Shown: in pieces, positions 26,307 through 35,009 of the stretch
How the letters are laid out: the number at the start of each line of letters is the position of its first letter
How positions within the stretch are numbered: the first letter of the stretch is position 1
Origin: Anaerolineales bacterium
Lineage (GTDB): Bacteria; Chloroflexota; Anaerolineae; 4572-78; J111
DNA: 64,000 bases
Direction: 5' to 3'
NCBI GenBank assembly: GCA_020634855.1
Contig: JACKAU010000016.1
Location: 124,001-188,000 of the forward strand
Translations under genes and position numbers: made by a program
The notes under the pieces: model-generated
The model's input: the letters and a program-made list of their open reading frames with translations, nothing else
What the model was told of the DNA's origin: nothing
The model's database searches: none

Positions 26307-27473
26307 ATGGGGAAACGGATTGGGCTGCTAACTGGCGAAGGCGATGCGCCGGGTCTGAATTTTTGTCTTAAAACCATTGTTCACAACGCCATTGATCGCG
26401 GCTATGAAGTGGTCGGCCTTAGAAAAGGGTGGCACGGGTTGATCTATTATGACCCGGATGAGCCGGTGACCCATGCCGACAACGCTATGATTATGACCAA
26501 ACCCAAAGTGCGCACGATCGATCAGTTAGCCGGGTCGTATTTGCACTCCAGCCGCATCGACCCCGGTCACTGCCACAGCCAAGAGGCTCCACCCTTTCTG
26601 CGGGTCAACGCCGACGACGATCAACCCCTTGATTTAACCAACCACATCAAACGGGCCATTGACCATTTGCAGATCGATGCCTTAATTGTGCTAGGCGCCG
26701 GCACCTCCCTCAAATACAGCGCACGGTTGAGCCAGGAAGGCATCCCGGTCATTGGCATTCCCAAATCGGTCCACAACGATATTAGCGGCACCACCTACTC
26801 CCTGGGATTTTCATCGGCGTTGCGGCGGGGGGTGGGCTTTGTCAACGAGGTGCGGGACATTGCGGCCTCACGCGAGGAGATTGCCGTGATTGCCGTCCTG
26901 GGCCACGACTCCGGGCTGGCGACCATGCTCATTGCCAGCTTCGCCAATGCCGACCGCACCCTCATCCCCGAAGTACCCTTCAACCCCGGCCGGTTAGCCG
27001 AACTTCTGATCGAGGACAAGCGCCGCAACCCCAGCAACTACGCTATCTTGGTGATGAGCGACGGCAGCCGCCTTGATCCGACCGCCGCCCCCGAAGAAAT
27101 CGCTAAACTTTCGGCCGATGTTGTAGCAGCCGGCCAGCGGGGCAGTGGAGCCATGACCACCCGGGTGCTGGAAGATTTCATCGGCGAGCATATTCTCTAT
27201 CAGCCGCTCTCGTACCTGACCCGTACCGGCGATGCCGACGGTTGGGACCTGATCGCCGCCACCAACTTTGGTATTATGGCGGTCGATTTGATCGCCAACA
27301 ATAAAACCGGGCGGCTGGTGTCCTATCGCCTCGAAGATGGCTATATCGATGTGCCGCTGGAGGAAGTGACCCACCCGGCCAGCGTCGATATGGCCGACTT
27401 TTACGACCCAAGTCAGTACGCCCCCAAATCGACGATTTTTACGGTAGCGGCCCGGAGAACTTTGGGAGTGTAA
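26307..27473 (+). CDS. PFK-fold protein with altered active site
   Basis: 388 residues, preceded by GGGGAGG. The PfkA fold is clear: GLLTGEGDAPGLNFCLKTIV, GLRKGWHGL, IGIPKSVHNDISGTTYSLGF and DRTLIPEVPF. Key residues differ from 6-phosphofructokinase. The GGDGS motif reads GAGTS (residues 130-134), so Asp103 of E. coli becomes Gly132. In TIDND, here SVHND (154-158), the catalytic Asp127 becomes His156. MGR reads LGH (198-200). Only the PE of EIPE is kept. It probably cannot phosphorylate fructose 6-phosphate in the normal way. The ABC ATPase starts 4 bases after its stop, so it likely works with the transporter. Confidence 0.8.
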   Translation: MGKRIGLLTGEGDAPGLNFCLKTIVHNAIDRGYEVVGLRKGWHGLIYYDPDEPVTHADNAMIMTKPKVRTIDQLAGSYLHSSRIDPGHCHSQEAPPFLRVNADDDQPLDLTNHIKRAIDHLQIDALIVLGAGTSLKYSARLSQEGIPVIGIPKSVHNDISGTTYSLGFSSALRRGVGFVNEVRDIAASREEIAVIAVLGHDSGLATMLIASFANADRTLIPEVPFNPGRLAELLIEDKRRNPSNYAILVMSDGSRLDPTAAPEEIAKLSADVVAAGQRGSGAMTTRVLEDFIGEHILYQPLSYLTRTGDADGWDLIAATNFGIMAVDLIANNKTGRLVSYRLEDGYIDVPLEEVTHPASVDMADFYDPSQYAPKSTIFTVAARRTLGV

Positions 27474-27476
27474 ACG

Positions 27477-28202
27477 ATGGCGGTCTCAAATGGCAAAACA
27501 CCCATTGTGGATGTGCAAAACGTCGTCAAGAAATTCATGGTTGGCAGCACCGAAATCACCATCCTCAAAGGGATTTCGTTTAAGGTATATGCCGGCGAAT
27601 TTGTGATTATTGTGGGGCCGTCGGGCAACGGCAAATCGACCCTGCTCAACATGTGTACCGGCATCGATACCCCCAACGACGGCACCGTGCTGGTCACAGG
27701 TCAAGATATCCACCACATGAACGCCAACCGGCAATCGTTGTGGCGCGGCCAGAACGTGGGCATCGTCTTTCAATTCTTTCAGATGATGCCGACCCTGACC
27801 CTGTTCAACAATGTGATGCTGCCGATGGAATTGGCCGGCAAATACAACGGCCGAGAGCGTAAAGAACGGGCCGAATATCTGCTGGAGTTAGTGGGTTTGC
27901 AGGAGCAACTGCACAAACTGCCCAGTATGGTCAGCGGCGGACAGCAGCAGCGCGCCGCGATCTCGCGGGCGATGGCCAATGATCCGCCGCTGCTGATTGC
28001 CGATGAGCCAACCGGCAACCTCGATCCGACCTCGGCCCGGCTGGTGTTCGAAATTTTCAAGAAGCTGGTGAACGAAGGCAAAACTATTATGATGGTCACC
28101 CACGACCAGGAGCTGGCCGCGCAGGTCTCGCGTCAAATCGAAATTGTCAATGGTCGCATCTCCCGCGACGAGTATCGTCAGCGGAATTGGGCCGGGAGTT
28201 GA
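27477..28202 (+). CDS. ABC transporter ATPase 1 (LolD/MacB type)
   Basis: 241 residues. Walker A is GPSGNGKSTLLN near 46-57, the Q-loop region holds FQFFQMMPTLTLFNNVMLP, the signature is SGGQQQR and Walker B is LLIADEPTGNLD. The D-loop and H-loop (MMVTHDQELA) are intact. It fits the LolD/MacB subfamily that drives FtsX-type permeases in lipoprotein release, antibiotic export or cell-wall control. GGGAGTGTAAACG precedes the ATG; it is translationally coupled to the PFK-like gene and overlaps the next ATPase (TGATG). Confidence 0.92.
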   Translation: MAVSNGKTPIVDVQNVVKKFMVGSTEITILKGISFKVYAGEFVIIVGPSGNGKSTLLNMCTGIDTPNDGTVLVTGQDIHHMNANRQSLWRGQNVGIVFQFFQMMPTLTLFNNVMLPMELAGKYNGRERKERAEYLLELVGLQEQLHKLPSMVSGGQQQRAAISRAMANDPPLLIADEPTGNLDPTSARLVFEIFKKLVNEGKTIMMVTHDQELAAQVSRQIEIVNGRISRDEYRQRNWAGS

Positions 28203-28939
28203 TGGATATGGCCGGAAACAACCACAAGGAACCCCTCATCGTCGTGCAGGATGTCAAGAAAAGCTTTCCTCTGGCGGACGGCGGGCAGGTGAATATTCTC
28301 AAAGGCATCTCCTTTGAGATCAGCACCGGCGAATTTGTGTCGATCGTCGGGCCGTCAGGCAACGGCAAATCGACCTTGCTCAATATGATGACCGGCATCG
28401 ACCGGCCATCCAGCGGCGATGTCATTGTGACCGGCCAGGACCTGAACAAACTGAGCGAAAACCAACTGGCCCTATGGCGACGGCATCACGTGGGCATTAT
28501 CTTCCAATTTTTCCAAATGCTGCCGCCGCTGACCCTGCTGGAAAATGTCATCTTGCCGATGGATTTGGCTGGTAAATACAGCCCCAAAGAACGCCGCGAG
28601 CGGGCCATGTACCTGCTGGATCGGGTCGGGCTGGCCGAACAGGCTGACAAATTACCCAACGCCGTGAGCGGCGGCCAGCAGCAGCGAGCCGGCATTGCTC
28701 GGGCTGTGGCCGTCGATCCGCCCTTTATCGTCGGCGACGAACCCACCGGCCGGCTCGACTCCAAAGGCGCGGAAATCTGTTTCGAGCTGTTTGAAGAGTG
28801 GGTGGCCGATGGCAAAACCATGCTCATGGTCACGCACGATAAGGCGCTGGCCGAACGGGTGGCCCGCAAGATCGAGATTGTAGACGGCTATGTTAATCGG
28901 GATGAATATATTGGCGTGGGAGACTGGGCCGGAAGTTAA
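28202..28939 (+). CDS. ABC transporter ATPase 2 (LolD/MacB type)
   Basis: About 245 residues, starting at the ATG overlapping the previous stop (TGATG). Walker A is GPSGNGKSTLLN, the signature SGGQQQR, and Walker B FIVGDEPTGRLD, with MLMVTHDKALA as H-loop. It is a close relative of ATPase 1 but differs in Walker B (VGDEP for IADEP). Two ATPases with one large FtsX-type permease suggest a heterodimeric motor. Confidence 0.92.
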   Translation: MDMAGNNHKEPLIVVQDVKKSFPLADGGQVNILKGISFEISTGEFVSIVGPSGNGKSTLLNMMTGIDRPSSGDVIVTGQDLNKLSENQLALWRRHHVGIIFQFFQMLPPLTLLENVILPMDLAGKYSPKERRERAMYLLDRVGLAEQADKLPNAVSGGQQQRAGIARAVAVDPPFIVGDEPTGRLDSKGAEICFELFEEWVADGKTMLMVTHDKALAERVARKIEIVDGYVNRDEYIGVGDWAGS

Positions 28940-28943
28940 CGAC

Positions 28944-29615
28944 ATGAGAATGACGACTCAAACCCCAGACAAATTGGTTATCACCAGCCATGCCAAAACC
29001 ACGCTGCTGGTCATCGGCGCGTTGTTAGTAGTGGTCGGAGGGGTGACGCTGGTCTTCATCAGGACGCGGCCGGTCACGTTTCAGGACCTGCAGCCGCCGT
29101 CGCTCCTGATGCAGCAGCAAGACGATAACCCCGCCACCGACAGCGAGATCGAACCGATCTCCGCCAACGAAGCTGGCTATCGCATCGCCAATCAGGTCGG
29201 CCATCTCCTGTTTGGCCGAGAGCGCCCGGTCATTGTGCTGGCGGTAATCGGCATTATAGCGGGGGGGTGCATTTTGCTCGGCCCGTTTTGGGGAACCAAG
29301 GTCACGTTCGATAAGGCGCAGCAGCAGGTGCAGATCAAACAGGCCCGCTGGTTTTTTCAATCGGCGATTGATGAACATCCCTTCAGCGAACTTCATGAGG
29401 TGCGGGTCGAGCGCGACCGAACCGCCAACCAATCCGATAAAAACTATGGGGCCAGCCTGGTGTTCAGCCACCACGAAGGCGCGCCGTTATCCCGCAACTA
29501 TGTTCATTATAAAACGGTCTTTCCGCTGAGCGAGTCGTGCCGGTACGACTACTCCAGCGCCGAGGCCATCGTCAACCGCATTCGGGCTTTTATGGCCGAT
29601 ACCCAAACGGCTTAG
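28944..29615 (+). CDS. Membrane protein with PH-like domain, ABC-set accessory
   Basis: 223 residues from the ATG at 28944 (MRMTTQTPDKLVITSHAKTT). Membrane helices lie near 16-38 and about 94-120 (VIVLAVIGIIAGGCILLGPF). The C-terminal domain has beta strands (TKVTFDKAQQQVQIKQARWF, ELHEVRVERDRTANQ) and ends in a helix (AEAIVNRIRAFMADTQTA). This layout resembles bacterial PH-type domains and the small protein at 3134. It lies 4 bases after ATPase 2 and is probably part of the same transporter. Confidence 0.7.
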   Translation: MRMTTQTPDKLVITSHAKTTLLVIGALLVVVGGVTLVFIRTRPVTFQDLQPPSLLMQQQDDNPATDSEIEPISANEAGYRIANQVGHLLFGRERPVIVLAVIGIIAGGCILLGPFWGTKVTFDKAQQQVQIKQARWFFQSAIDEHPFSELHEVRVERDRTANQSDKNYGASLVFSHHEGAPLSRNYVHYKTVFPLSESCRYDYSSAEAIVNRIRAFMADTQTA

Positions 29616-29639
29616 GATCGTGAATCAAATAAATCCCCT

Positions 29640-29715
29640 ATTTCATAAGGCAGTAACTGGTAATTGGTAATTAGAGCTTGAATTACCAATTACTATTTAC
29701 CAATTACCTGACTCA
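29640..29715. repeat. Hairpin of GGTAATT heptamers
   Basis: GGTAATTGGTAATTAG on the left pairs with AATTACCAATTACT and TACCAATTACC on the right. It fills the gap before the large permease, so it could lower its expression relative to the ATPases. Similar words occur at 54405-54465. Confidence 0.65.
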
Positions 29716-29769
29716 AGTGTGGATGCTACTTAACTCACGATCCTTCATCAAATAACCGGAGGTTTTCCA

Positions 29770-32169
29770 GTGCTCACAGGCGTACTTCGGAAAAAAATTC
29801 GCAGCGATCTATTCGACAACTTGAGCCGGACCATTCAGGTGGTGCTGATCATTGCCATTGGATCGGTGGCGGTGGGTACGATTGTGGGATCATTAGAACT
29901 GATCCAGCTTGACATTACCACCAACTGGTTGAAGAACCACCCGGCCTCGGTGGGTCTGGCGCTGGGCGATAAGGGTATCGACCAGGATATGGTCGATACC
30001 ATCGCCAAATTCAAAGAGGTCGATCAGGCTGAGGCCCAACTGCAAACCGGCATCAAGTGGCGGCACAGCCCCGCCGAACCCTGGCGGCCGGGTCTGTTGT
30101 ACGCTCGTGATGATTACGAGGACATGAAGCTATTTACCCTCACGCTAGAGGGGGGCGACTGGCCGCGCAGTAAAATCATGACCGTCAATCGGGGCTTTGA
30201 TATCAATACCGGCGACGCCCTGATTATGTCGGTCAACGACAAGGAGCGTGTGGTCGAGATTGGCGGCGTGACCTGGTACATGAACTTCCCGCCCCCTAAC
30301 TTTGGCGGCGATCCCATCTTTTTTACCACCAAAGAGCATTTTGCCGAGTTGACCGGTGAAGACAACTTTACCTATTTCACCGCCTCGGTGCCAGGCCGCT
30401 ATCAGGAAAGCACCAGCGTGGCGGCCGCTGTCCGCATTGAAGATCGCATCGAAGGCGAAGATGTTGAAGTGTACCCCGGCACCAGCGACGAAACCAAAGT
30501 GATCGACCCGGCTAAACATCCGGCTCAGGACCCGGTCAACGGCGTTTTTATTATTCTGCAAATCATGGCTTTTGCCGCCTTGATCCTGGGCTTGTTTCTG
30601 GTTTTCAACACTATCACCGCCATTATCAGCCAGCAGGTACCCCAAATTGGCGTACTTAAGGCCATTGGCGCTACCCGAGGCCAAATTCTGCTGCTCTATT
30701 ATACGATGGTCTTCATCTATGGACTGTTAGCCGTGCTGCTCTCGGTCCCGCTGGGGGCGGTCGCGGCCCACGGGTTACGGGTGTGGCTGGTTAAGTTTAT
30801 GGAGATGGACCCCGGCCCCTTTGGTATTTCCACGTCGGCCATCATCATCCAGATCGCGATTTGCATTTTCGCCCCGCTGCTGATTGCCACCCTGCCCATT
30901 TTCAAAGGAGCGGGCATTACCGTACGCGAGGCCATCAGTAGCTACGGCCTGACCGGCGGCGGTGGGCTGATTGACCGCCTGATGGCCAAACTCGCCTTTC
31001 TGCCCCGGATGACCTCGATGGCGATCAGTAACACCTTCCGCAACAAAACCCGGCTGTTTATGACCGAACTCACCCTGGTCGGGGCCGGCGTACTGTTTAT
31101 CGCGGTGATGAGTACCGGCGCCTCCATCCGTTACACCTTTGGACCGATTTTGTTCGACACCCTGCACGCCGACATCTTGATGAGCTTTGAAGACCCCGAA
31201 CGCTTTACCGAGGTCGAACGGGTGGCCCGGCGCACCGACCCCAACATTGCTGCGGTGGAAATGTGGGCCGAAGTGAGCGGCGAGATTCGTCCCGCCGGCC
31301 GGCCGGAATCGTTTGATGATCGCACGGTGACGATGACCGGTATGCCCATTCCTACCTCTATATATGGACCGCAGCTTCGCGCCGGGCGCTGGTTGCAGCC
31401 CGATGATACCTTTGCCCTGGTCATGCATCAAAATCGAGCTGCCGAAATCGGCGTCGGGGTCAACGACTGGGTCACCTTTGATATTCCCACCAAACAGAAA
31501 GTCGATTGGCAGGTAGTCGGGCTGGTGAACGATCCTATCGACAGCAACATCATCATCGCCCCCCGTGAGTCGCTGCTGATTGCCAACCGCCAAGTGGGCG
31601 AAGGCCGGCGGCTTTACATTCAAACCGCCGATATCACCCCCGAACAGGATGTCATGGTGGCCGGCAAGCTGCGGCGGGATTTTGAGCAGCGGGGCCTTGA
31701 ACCCACCGCCAGCGAAACCGACACCCTGACTCTGCTGGCCGCCGACGCGATCAGCAGCTTCAACATTATCATTTATCTGCTGTTAATGATGGCCATTATC
31801 ATTGCTATTGTGGGCGGGATTGCCTTAAGCGGCGTTTTGTCGATCAATGTGCTGGAACGGCGGGTGGAAATCGGTATTCTGCGGTCGATTGGGGCCTCGA
31901 ATAACGCCATCGCTACCCTGTTCATCACCGAAGGGATTTTGATGGGCTGGCTGAGCTGGCTGATCGCTGTGCTGATTAGCGGGCCGTTTGGTCGCGGCTT
32001 AAACGCCGGGGTGGGCCTGGCCGTTGACGCCGAGATGGTCTTTGATTACTCGGTCACCAGTGTGTGGGTTTGGTTTATCATCATCACGGTCTTGGGCTTT
32101 GTGGCCAGTTGGTTCCCCGCCCGAGGAGCCATTGGGGTCAGTGTGCGGGAAAGTTTATCATACGAGTAG
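29770..32169 (+). CDS. ABC permease of FtsX/MacB type (intact)
   Basis: 799 residues from a GTG at 29770 with GGAGG seven bases upstream. The N-terminal membrane helix (VVLIIAIGSVAVGTIVGSLE) is followed by a large extracytoplasmic loop. Two FtsX membrane units follow: one at about 260-390 (FAALILGLFLVFNTITAIIS, LKAIGATRGQILLLYY) and one at about 660-795 (IAIVGGIALSGVLSINVLER, ILRSIGASNNAIATLF). MSMAISNTFRNKTRLF starts the second half and WFPARGAIGVSVRESLSYE ends it. It is the membrane part of the ABC set and the intact paralogue of the broken permease. Confidence 0.9.
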   Translation: MLTGVLRKKIRSDLFDNLSRTIQVVLIIAIGSVAVGTIVGSLELIQLDITTNWLKNHPASVGLALGDKGIDQDMVDTIAKFKEVDQAEAQLQTGIKWRHSPAEPWRPGLLYARDDYEDMKLFTLTLEGGDWPRSKIMTVNRGFDINTGDALIMSVNDKERVVEIGGVTWYMNFPPPNFGGDPIFFTTKEHFAELTGEDNFTYFTASVPGRYQESTSVAAAVRIEDRIEGEDVEVYPGTSDETKVIDPAKHPAQDPVNGVFIILQIMAFAALILGLFLVFNTITAIISQQVPQIGVLKAIGATRGQILLLYYTMVFIYGLLAVLLSVPLGAVAAHGLRVWLVKFMEMDPGPFGISTSAIIIQIAICIFAPLLIATLPIFKGAGITVREAISSYGLTGGGGLIDRLMAKLAFLPRMTSMAISNTFRNKTRLFMTELTLVGAGVLFIAVMSTGASIRYTFGPILFDTLHADILMSFEDPERFTEVERVARRTDPNIAAVEMWAEVSGEIRPAGRPESFDDRTVTMTGMPIPTSIYGPQLRAGRWLQPDDTFALVMHQNRAAEIGVGVNDWVTFDIPTKQKVDWQVVGLVNDPIDSNIIIAPRESLLIANRQVGEGRRLYIQTADITPEQDVMVAGKLRRDFEQRGLEPTASETDTLTLLAADAISSFNIIIYLLLMMAIIIAIVGGIALSGVLSINVLERRVEIGILRSIGASNNAIATLFITEGILMGWLSWLIAVLISGPFGRGLNAGVGLAVDAEMVFDYSVTSVWVWFIIITVLGFVASWFPARGAIGVSVRESLSYE

Positions 32170-32355
32170 GGTCACCATTCTGTCTCAAGACGTTCAATCG
32201 GGCAACCAGGGCAGGGATTAACCCCACCTCGATAGCGAAGGGCTAGAGTCGATAGCGTATCTTACACGCGCGAGCAGGGGCGACGTGAGGGTTAGACGGT
32301 AGTGTTTTAGGGGGTGGTCAGTATTATCAATAGACCGCGGCAGCCTGAGACAGTC
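32170..32355. other. Convergent intergenic gap, permease to uppS
   Basis: Nothing convincing seen. The two genes converge here; a weak GC-rich hairpin near the uppS stop (GACCGCCGTAGCGGCGGTC, 32367-32385) lies inside the coding end of uppS. Confidence 0.45.
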
Positions 32356-33105
32356 TTATTCATTCCGACCGCCGTAGCGGCGGTCGCGGCGGCTGAATGT
32401 TTGCAGAGCCTTGTAATATTCAGCCTTGTCGAAATCCGGCCAATAGGTAGGCGTGATGTAATATTCGGCGTAGGCTGCCTGCCAAATCAAGAAGTTACTG
32501 GTTCGAAACTCACCGCTGGTGCGGATGATCAAATCGGGATCGGGGCAATCGGCGGTGTACATGTAATGGCTGAGTAGATCGGCGGTAATTTCGTCCGGGG
32601 GGATATTGTCGGCGATGACGCGTTTGACCGCGTGGACGATTTCATCGCGGCCGCCGTAATTGAAGGCCACATTAAGAATGAGGCGGTCGTTATGCTTAGT
32701 TTTGTCGATGGCGTACAGGACTTTATTGCGAATGATCGGCTTCAAACGCTCCAATTGGCCAATGTGACGCAGTTGCACGCCATTTTTATTGAGTTCTTCA
32801 AGTTCCGTATCGATGACGTTCTCCAAAATCTTCATCAAGCCCATAATTTCAAACGGCGGGCGCTTCCAATTTTCGGTAGAGAAGGCGTAAATCGTCAGCA
32901 TCTTTACGCCAAACTCGACAGAACTTTTTAGGGTGCGGCGTAAATTTTCGGTGCCGGCTTTATGGCCCTCGAACCGGCTTTTGCCGTTCTGTTTAGCCCA
33001 TCGCCCATTGCCGTCCATTATGATGCCAACATGATAGGGTGGATTTTCAAGCGGAGGATATTCTTTTTGTTCAACGCTATTTTCAGTTTGGACTAATTCA
33101 GCCAT
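32356..33105 (-). CDS. uppS: Isoprenyl (undecaprenyl) diphosphate synthase
   Basis: About 249 residues from the ATG at 33105. The cis-prenyltransferase signature is clear: VGIIMDGNGRWAKQNGKSRF with the catalytic Asp, GHKAGTENLRRTLKSSVEFG, LTIYAFSTENWKRP, LNVAFNYGGRDEIV and LIIRTSGEFRTSNFLIWQAA. It makes the C55 lipid carrier for cell-wall glycans. It lies 80 bases downstream of the polyprenyl synthase, as usual. An upstream start at 33174 would add 23 residues without a good ribosome site. A GTGAC-GTCAC palindrome lies in the gap. Confidence 0.93.
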   Translation of the reverse strand: MAELVQTENSVEQKEYPPLENPPYHVGIIMDGNGRWAKQNGKSRFEGHKAGTENLRRTLKSSVEFGVKMLTIYAFSTENWKRPPFEIMGLMKILENVIDTELEELNKNGVQLRHIGQLERLKPIIRNKVLYAIDKTKHNDRLILNVAFNYGGRDEIVHAVKRVIADNIPPDEITADLLSHYMYTADCPDPDLIIRTSGEFRTSNFLIWQAAYAEYYITPTYWPDFDKAEYYKALQTFSRRDRRYGGRNE

Positions 33106-33129
33106 AGTTCGAGTTCTACCTATTCTTTG

Positions 33130-33150
33130 GAATAAAGTGACAGTCACCTG
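33130..33150. repeat. AAAGTGAC-GTCACC palindrome
   Basis: The word AAAGTGACAGTCACCTGAA near 33134-33152 resembles the reverse strand of 4840-4858 (AAGTGACGGTCACCTGGA). It is a short interspersed palindrome of unknown role. Confidence 0.5.
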
Positions 33151-33185
33151 AATAATTACCGGTGACGGAGACATCGACCCGATTT

Positions 33186-34217
33186 TTAGCGTGATCGGCT
33201 CACTAAAAAGCGGGCGATCTCTTGCAGATCCGATTGGGCCTGGTTGGCAAGACCAATCCGATCGAGCGCGGTAAATGATTTATCGATGTACTCATTAGCG
33301 ACGGTTTGAGCATAATGATGAGCCTGGACTGTTTCCAGACAATCGCGTACAAATTCGATCTGATCATCAGACAAAGGCTCGCTGTTGGCGTAGAGGCTCT
33401 GAAGCTGTGTTTGGCGCTGGCCGGAGAGATGGCTTAAAGTAAAGAGTACCGGCAAGGTTTTTTTCTTACGGCGCAAGTCGTTATCAGCCGATTTGCCGGT
33501 TTCGGCGCTATCGCCCCAAATGCCTAAGATGTCATCTCGGACCTGAAAGGCAATGCCAATATTTTGGGCGAATTCGCGGTAATGGTTAATCATCACTTCG
33601 TCCGAAGTTCCCAAACGCGCCCCAGACACAATGGAAGCTTCCAGCAGCGCCCCCGTTTTTTTGTAGACCATATCCAGATACATTTCCGTCGAGACCGCCG
33701 GATTCTGCTCGAATCTGAGATCCAAATCTTGCCCCATCGTCAAGTCCAGACAGGCTTGGGTAACGAGCTGCTGGACGGCTAAAATGGTTTCGGGGGGAAA
33801 TCGGGTGGGGTTAAGCTGGTGAAGTTGGTGAAACGCCAGGGTATATAGAAAATCGCCGACATTGATCGCCAGCGGCTTGCCCCAAATCGACCAAGCGGTT
33901 GGCCGCCCCCTGCGCTCTAGGTCATTATCTTCGATATCGTCATGGAGGAGGGTAAAGTTGTGGATCATCTCCAGACTGGCTGCCACCGGCAGCGCATCTC
34001 GATAGTTACCGGTTAGCGCTTCAAAAACCAGTAGACAAACCGTAGGCCTGAGTACTTTGCCCTTTTCAGACGTGACCGGTTCAAAATTTTGGTCAACCCA
34101 GCCAAAATGATAACTGATCACCCCCCGCATAAACGGTGGCGTGTCAGCCAGCGCCGCCTGAATCGTATTTTCGATTTCAGGCAAATATTTGATGACGATC
34201 TCTTTTATAGTCGACAA
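33186..34217 (-). CDS. Polyprenyl diphosphate synthase (trans type)
   Basis: 343 residues, TTG start with AAGGAGAATAGG upstream. The first aspartate-rich motif is LLHDDIEDNDLERRGRPT and the second is QVRDDILGIWGD; GKVLRPTVCLLVFEAL and DLTMGQDLDLRFE are also typical. The residues before the first motif (SLEMIHNFTLLHDDIED) suggest a product of C20 or longer. It makes isoprenoid chains for quinones or carotenoids and possibly the starter for UppS, the next gene. Confidence 0.9.
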   Translation of the reverse strand: MSTIKEIVIKYLPEIENTIQAALADTPPFMRGVISYHFGWVDQNFEPVTSEKGKVLRPTVCLLVFEALTGNYRDALPVAASLEMIHNFTLLHDDIEDNDLERRGRPTAWSIWGKPLAINVGDFLYTLAFHQLHQLNPTRFPPETILAVQQLVTQACLDLTMGQDLDLRFEQNPAVSTEMYLDMVYKKTGALLEASIVSGARLGTSDEVMINHYREFAQNIGIAFQVRDDILGIWGDSAETGKSADNDLRRKKKTLPVLFTLSHLSGQRQTQLQSLYANSEPLSDDQIEFVRDCLETVQAHHYAQTVANEYIDKSFTALDRIGLANQAQSDLQEIARFLVSRSR

Positions 34218-34299
34218 CCTATTCTCCTTACGTAGGTTAATATTGTCATAGAGTGATTAAGAACGCAAGTTGACCCCCTGGGTGTACTCTACTCCAACA

Positions 34300-34353
34300 A
34301 AAAACGTGAAATGTGATAACCGTAAAAATACAGCTTTCACATTTCACGTTTTT
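34300..34353 (-). terminator. Rho-independent terminator after frr
   Basis: The 17-base arms AAAAACGTGAAATGTGA (34300-34316) and TCACATTTCACGTTTTT (34337-34353) match perfectly, and the minus-strand read ends in a T run. It separates frr from the polyprenyl synthase. Confidence 0.8.
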
Positions 34354-34373
34354 AACGTACCGGCGATCAGGCG

Positions 34374-34931
34374 CTACACTTCCATCAATTCCTTTTCTTT
34401 AGCGGCTGCAATCTCATCAACTTTTTTGATGTAATCATCCGTCAGCTTCTGGATCTCATCTCGTCCGAGATATAAGTCGTCTTCGGAAATCATCTTCTCT
34501 TTTTCAAAACTTTTCAAATCATCCAGCCCGCCCCGGCGTGTATTTCTAATTGAGACCCTGGCTTCTTCGGCTCGCTTCGAGACGGCCTTCGTCAAGTCTC
34601 GACGGCGTTGTTCGGTGAGGCTAGGGATCTGCAGGCGAATGATCTTACCGTCATTGTTGGGGTTGAGGCCCAGATCAGATTGCATAATCGCTTTTTCAAT
34701 CGCCTTCATGGCTCCGGGATCATATGGGCGAATACTGATAAGTTGCGGCTCTGGAACGCTGATTAAGGCTAATTCCTGAAGTGAAGTAGGGGTACCATAA
34801 TACTCCACCAGTAACTTCTCAACCAGACCAGTCGAGGCTCGACCGGTTCTCATGGATGCTAAATCATGTCTTAAAGCATCTACAGATTTATCCATTGCTT
34901 TACTTGCTTCAGACAATACATCGTCTATCAT
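34374..34931 (-). CDS. frr: Ribosome recycling factor
   Basis: 185 residues with GGGAGG upstream. The family signature is seen: KAMDKSVDALRHDLASMRTG, RASTGLVEKLLVEYYGTPTS, LALISVPEPQLISIRPYDP and NDGKIIRLQIPSLTEQRRRD, followed by the long helical hairpin. It splits post-termination ribosomes with EF-G. It follows pyrH in the usual order. Confidence 0.97.
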   Translation of the reverse strand: MIDDVLSEASKAMDKSVDALRHDLASMRTGRASTGLVEKLLVEYYGTPTSLQELALISVPEPQLISIRPYDPGAMKAIEKAIMQSDLGLNPNNDGKIIRLQIPSLTEQRRRDLTKAVSKRAEEARVSIRNTRRGGLDDLKSFEKEKMISEDDLYLGRDEIQKLTDDYIKKVDEIAAAKEKELMEV

Positions 34932-35009
34932 AGTTTGTTACCTCCCTTTTTTGTTCAAACGACCGGTATAAAGGTTATACGGCATTTTAAGGTTTTTGAC
35001 AAAATCAGG

